Part shown: positions 60,301 through 64,000 of the stretch, piece after piece
Numbering within the stretch: position 1 is the first letter of the stretch
How the letters are laid out: every line of letters starts with the position of its first letter
Assembly (NCBI GenBank): GCA_028023455.1
Contig: JAQFVV010000018.1
Location: 10,620,771 to 10,684,770, forward strand
Source of the DNA: Epiperipatus broadwayi
Taxonomy: Eukaryota > Onychophora > Udeonychophora > Euonychophora > Peripatidae
Direction: 5' to 3'
DNA length: 64,000 nucleotides
Notes under the pieces: generated by a model
Seen by the model: only the letters and a program-made list of their open reading frames with translations
Databases searched by the model: none
Told to the model about the DNA's origin: nothing
Position numbers and translations under genes: made by a program

Positions 60301-60672
60301 ACTTTACAGCCTCCTGGGATTAAGGGCCATGCTTTATTTTTGTCTGTCATAATTGTATAATTGGGAAAAATATTTATCATTTACACAAACATTCATTCTG
60401 CCTTATCAGGCACTGAGAAGAAAGACCATGGTGTTTCTTGATCTTAAACTCAGAGGTAAAAAGCCAATAAACTCACCACGCTGGCTAATGCGTGTTGGTG
60501 AGCAGCCCATCCATGTTCATATACTATATGAATAAACATATAGTAATAACAGCTGCAACGACAAGAACGTATGGAGTGAACATTAGGAATTTGCCCTGCT
60601 CGGTTCCTTTAAGGCCTCCAAGAGGAATCAAAGGGTCTCCTTTCAGTTAATAGCAAACTCCTTTCTGCAGCC
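57379..60672 (-). mobile_element. Nearly complete RTE-type LINE
   Basis: The element is bordered by the 10-bp direct repeat tttaaagtgt at 57369-57378 and 60673-60682. It has a 5' UTR of about 290 bp that is richer in G+C, one long ORF, almost no 3' UTR, and a short tail of TGATAATGATGATGATG type, as in RTE/BovB elements, which end in short tandem repeats and not in poly-A. The length of 3.29 kb is normal for RTE. It is the youngest element in the window. Confidence 0.85.
57393..60380 (-). CDS. RTE-type endonuclease / reverse transcriptase (995 aa)
   Basis: Polyprotein for target-primed reverse transcription. AP endonuclease at about residues 58-292: GTYNCRSL (N63), E92, GDFNAR (197-202), SDHRLV (288-293). 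Reverse transcriptase at about 500-815: KGKAPGNDGI (515-523), QAGFKSGFSTVDHIQ (609-623), FVDYEKTFDS (643-652), GVRQGDSISP (700-709), catalytic FADD (742-745), YKYLG (806-810). The C-terminus has the RTE-typical LTYGSETW (861-868), WAGHIARR (923-930) and W-x-x-L-x-E end. The start used is the first Met; M11 (MTDKNKAWPL) may be the true one. Although open from end to end, residues about 567-587 are out of the ancestral frame because of two single-base indels. The enzyme is therefore probably inactive, unless these are assembly errors in homopolymers. Confidence 0.85.
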   Translation of the reverse strand: MINIFPNYTIMTDKNKAWPLIPGGCKVTNQGNGWWPKAEGAKNILEVDPGCHLMTTFYLGTYNCRSLSNEGRLQELEEELSYIKWDIIGLCEVRRKGEETIDLKSGHMLYYKGTNIENTSGVGFIINKKWKNNIVEIDGVSDRVARLVIQLNSRYQMQIIQVYAPTSSHSDEVVEDFYMDVQKAFDQNKQHFKIVMGDFNARIGKQMKDESVVGNFGYGNRNERGHRLVEFAEKEKLYIMNSFFEKNVRRKWTWKHPNEGTAELDYILTNRKYIFQDCNVLNKFNTGSDHRLVRGKIHVNVKLERQELLRKTIFTVDIPNLQKHSNEFKLELTNRFQVLVDFEHDSDLNEINMKITDTLLKTATKIAGRKKQQLTNKISTETRELMKKRRNMKICKNDALKRIEYLEFCKMVWKRVENDIRKYNCELARKAVEENKSLKNVKQHFGIGRKFISAIRKKDGIITKKRDDIMKLVEDFYQELYSNKEQVPPISITSSELPRILNEEVRNAIKCMKKGKAPGNDGIIIDILKEAGEETEKILAKLYTKCLNDKNVPDDWKNAVIILIFKKVIKKILEITDLSAFYQFYIKNFTKIITTRLQRTLDFHQPREQAGFKSGFSTVDHIQVLREVIERTNEYELSLCFGFVDYEKTFDSINIYSVIKALDHQGIDPGYCHILKNIYKNATATIRLHNDTGKVNIEKGVRQGDSISPKLFTAVLQEVFCGLKWETKGVKVNGDYLSNLDFADDVVVFANNASELQEMLQELSDENRKVGLKINVKKTKVMFNRFAQNMKIKIDYDELEEVKSYKYLGQIINTDGNIIEEINHRIKLGWSAFGRNNLILKGNMLMCLKRNVFNKCVLPVLTYGSETWTLNRRSIQRLQTTQRSMERCMLGVTRRDRKRNVWVREQTGVTDLIEKIKRLKWSWAGHIARRDDNRWTIEILNWIPRDCKRPRRKPHVRWMDEIRKCVGVMWRREAKDRRRWIKLGETFILQWIDNG

Positions 60673-60682
60673 TTTAAAGTGT

Positions 60683-61908
60683 ACATTGTATTAAATTATT
60701 TTTTTTAATTTTAAAATGTGAATTGTGGATATTTTTTTTTCATCATGCTTTATTTGAATTCAATGAATTGTCATTCAAGAAGTACCATTCTGCAAATATG
60801 TAACAAACAAAATGACAGATAAGTATTGGAATAATTATATATTTTTTTCTTTTAAAATTATTGCTATCTAAATGTTTTGAAAGATTATATTTAACCACAG
60901 ATTAAAATTTTTTTAAATATAAATATGTTAAATAAAATTTAATTTAAGCTTTTTTTTTTTTAATCTGTTTTTTTTTTAAATATATTTTGAAGTAATGAAT
61001 TATTTTTTTCTCCCAAAAGAACTCATTAAAATTGCTTATTTTTATTACAGATTTTATTTTGTAAAGCATTTTGGGGTTCAGTTGTTTTTGCTACCTACAG
61101 TGAAAATGTTATTAATTCTTATATAAATCAATTATGACTAATTTAATCTAAATATTAATAATCTAATCTAAATATATTCTTGTAATAAATCATCATTCAC
61201 CCACTATATGTAATTATGAAGTCATCATTCTACAAAATATAGTACTCTTCAAATTATGTAAATTTTGGTTTATACCTAAAATTAATCCCAACCATTTAAT
61301 GTTTTTTATATTTGTTATTATTTAGATATTCATAATTCCAGGCTTTCAGTTTTAGAACATTTTTGAAGCTTTAAATCATAGGAGATGTGGTTTTGAAAAA
61401 TATAATAATGATAAATTAGAAAGATAAAACAAAATTATCAAAGAGCTGAGTAATAAAAAAAGAAAAAGAAAAAATATAGGCACAAAAAAATGACATTAGT
61501 TTTAGGTGTCAAATAGAAATGTTATAATCATTTGAAAAAATTTGCACATTGTTTAAGAAATATTATTAAAGATGTGAAAAATTATTGAACAATAATAAAC
61601 ATTTGATGGCAACCATGGTATCAAGAAAAGCAATTTCTAGGTTGTCAATGTAAATAATAAAGAATCTAATAGACCCTACCAAAAATTAGCTGATTACTTA
61701 GAAATTGGCCATGGCACTTTATCTGCTCTGTCATTCAAGTTCTATATTACAACTTTCGCAGTTTGGAAAAAATAATGATCACTATTATCTATTTAATCTA
61801 AGTTAAAAAGGAAGTCAATAGTTAAGAAGAGAACTAATAAGAAGATGCTTGATTGTATTCAGAGAGAGAGAATTTGTGCAACAGTCTGCTACATTGAAAT
61901 CCGATATC

Positions 61909-61940
<32 letters not shown>

Positions 61941-62915
61941 TTACTCATCAATACTAATAAAAAAAATTAAGATTGACAAATTATCTTTAAAAGTTGTAAA
62001 ATAAAAATATTCTGATAGAACACAATCAATTGGTTGATCATTATCTTAGATCTTTACATACTGTAGCCTCATAATCAAACTATCATTAGTATGTTCCATA
62101 TAAAACATATCATAATTTCTTTTCATATTCCCTTTTTTAATAGGCCATTGCTAGCCAATATCTCTTTTCTGAAAATGTGAAAAAGTAACAACTGCTACTT
62201 AAATGGAATTTATTAATTTATATCACTAAAAATGAAAAATCATATTATTACTTATGTTTAACATGAGTTTGCCATTTTTCAAAATTACAGCATTGATATG
62301 TAGGTTAAAGGCAAAATAAAACAGCTTTCAGAAAATTTGCTGCAGGATAAATTTCCATAAAGGAATATGAAAAAAAATGTAATACTTACGAGGTTAACTT
62401 TTTAATTTCCAGATAGGTAAAAATATTTACATATCCATATATTATCCAATATTAATGATTAGTTGGATTGGCTATAAAGCTATTATCTAAAAAAAAAAGA
62501 TTCTAAGCCTGTTGAAAAATGTTCAAATTTTCTTAGCATACATTTGGATCCAAGTCATAGATATAATAGGCAACTGCACTATCATTTCATCAAGATGCTT
62601 AAATGTTCACTAATATGTAAAAAAAAATTTGAGAAACTTAAATGAAGATATTTGAAATGTTATTAACATATGTGCAATTATAACAATAAGAAGTCATCTC
62701 CTGAAAGTCTGAATTCATTGCTATATGTTGTTCAACCCTGGTTCATGTTCACGTAAAGTTGGATATAATTTAAAGAAGATAATTTTTGCTAAATTGAAAG
62801 TTTATTTATTTGTTATACAAACATTTGTTTGGGAGATCATTTGATATTTAAAAGTCAAAGTAAAAATTAGGTCTTTGTGTTCTATTCAATTAATCAAACT
62901 GGGATGATGATGATG

Positions 62916-62990
<75 letters not shown>

Positions 62991-64000
62991 TTGGGAATCA
63001 ATTCAGCAACCTCTAATGCTTGGGTCTGATTGAAATTCCAATCTTAGAAACCATTATAGACTGTTCAAATGATAAATAAAGTCTGGATTAATTTTCTCAA
63101 GAAACTTAACAATTTGCTTTTATTTTTACATCTGTTTCTCTTCTTTAACTGATTTATTTACTTGTAATTAATTTTTAAAGATCTGGCTAAATACTTGTCA
63201 CTCAGATATATAATATTTCAATTAAATTTATTAAACAGTTGTAATCCAATTTATATTTTATTTCAAAGCATATGTAATTTATGGATATTAGACGATTAGC
63301 CAAAAAATTAGTTTCTGGCCTTTCTCAGTGGTGAAAAATAATTTGCAAAACACAAATGTTACTTTGTTTATATAGTCTGAAATTATTTATATTTTTACCA
63401 TACTATATTTCACAAGATTTACAACTTTCATGCTTAATAGTAAAAGCTTTGTTATTGATTTGACTGTTTATAAGGTTAAATTTGTATCATTAGTTCGCAC
63501 TTTTTTTTTAATTATCTAAATATAAATAAAGTACCATACTGAGTTTATTATTAACTATAAATATATGACCCCAAAGGCAAATTTTATTATTTCAGAGTCT
63601 TTTAGTTATGGGCACATGATCAAGCACTGAAAGTGTTTTATTAATAGGTTTCCACAATGTTTCATAAAAATAAATGTAGCATTGATTACAAAGACATTGT
63701 CAAATACTTTATTTCTACTAATATATTTTTTTTCTCAATTTCAGAAGCCATTAACATGAGCAATGAATAAAACTAATGTCCAGAAAGTGATAATGCTGTC
63801 TTATGACTAGTTTTTAAATTATTGACTTCACAAAATTTAGTTTCTAGATTTGGAGAAGAGATATCGCTAATGTCAATTAATTTTAAGATAGAGATAAAAT
63901 TAATAAATACATTTATCTTTGTTTTAATTACAATCCAGTCTACCAATACTTTGTCCATTTTTTCTCCAAACCTTTAGTATGAGTATATACTCAACCTTTA
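60683..64000. other. AT-rich, no gene seen
   Basis: 61600-61770 on the + strand reads YQKLADYLEIGHGTLSAL, which could be a scrap of a mariner helix-turn-helix, but it is too short to call. Otherwise only the TTA microsatellite. Confidence 0.4.
62903..62992. repeat. (GAT)n(TTA)n trinucleotide microsatellite
   Basis: Four to five GAT units followed by more than 20 uninterrupted TTA units; the longest simple repeat in the window. Confidence 0.95.

Noticed and set aside
61600-61770. Third mariner fragment (YQKLADYLEIGHGTL)
   Set aside because: Only about 20 residues resemble the helix-turn-helix and the flanks do not support it.
63740-63775. Acceptor-like tttctcaatttcag followed by a short frame and a stop with AATAAA
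   Set aside because: Only eight codons long with no partner exon; AATAAA and polypyrimidine runs are common by chance here.
1-64000. CRISPR arrays, bacterial operons, integrons or phage modules
   Set aside because: No spaced direct repeats of that type; introns, LINEs, SINEs and poly-A signals show a eukaryotic nuclear genome.

Overview
This is a nuclear, strongly AT-rich eukaryotic window, best read as an invertebrate. No operons, no ribosome binding sites and no dense ORFs are seen. Coding signal is split into short exons separated by introns of 3.5 to 14 kb. The best taxonomic clue is a nuclear copy of mitochondrial DNA near 3.06-5.69 kb. It reads as cox1 and nad4L/nad4 only with TGA as Trp and AGA/AGG as Ser, and the two gene blocks lie on opposite strands. 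Arthropod mitogenomes have that strand arrangement, and so do some molluscs. I would say arthropod, perhaps chelicerate, but the sequence does not settle it.

The single host gene I can support is on the + strand from 8635 to 42415. It has five exons (8635-8701, 22826-23002, 28776-28907, 32453-32575, 42171-42415) and all four introns are phase 1. They join into one open frame of 247 codons plus stop: signal peptide, CCP/sushi domain, EGF-like domain, DIDEC-type EGF domain, and a C-terminal coiled coil with two late cysteines. It looks like a small secreted, glycosylated, oligomerising multidomain protein. An AATAAA lies 47 bases after the stop.

Everything else is repeats. From left to right: a 445-bp near-perfect palindrome (1.5-1.95 kb); the mitochondrial insertion with a tRNA-like SINE inside it; a hAT relic with a BED-finger remnant (9.5-10.1 kb) and a small MITE-like repeat before it; two loci with interleaved inverted repeats (11.6-12.1 and 14.9-15.6 kb); a tandem dimer (14.0 kb); a foldback (15.7 kb); a decayed LINE (family A) on the - strand interrupted by a repeat dimer, with a second copy directly behind it (15.9-22.1 kb); a solo LTR (24.8-25.4 kb); a foldback with arms of about 237 bp (25.5-26.1 kb); two more copies of the SINE (26.2 and 28.0 kb); several MITE-like repeats; a mariner relic (41.5 kb); another LINE A fragment (42.7 kb); a decayed LINE (family B) on the + strand (46-52.1 kb) split by a 1.57-kb non-autonomous hAT element with an exact 8-bp target duplication; a second mariner relic (56.1-56.8 kb); and a nearly complete RTE-type LINE on the - strand (57379-60672) with a 995-residue ORF and a 10-bp target duplication. 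The last 3.3 kb hold only AT-rich sequence and a long TTA microsatellite.

No CRISPR array, rRNA gene or free-standing tRNA gene was seen. The main points of interest are the CCP-EGF-EGF-coiled-coil gene, the short tRNA-like SINE with a constant tail, the interleaved inverted repeats, and an RTE ORF that is open only because two single-base indels cancel each other.
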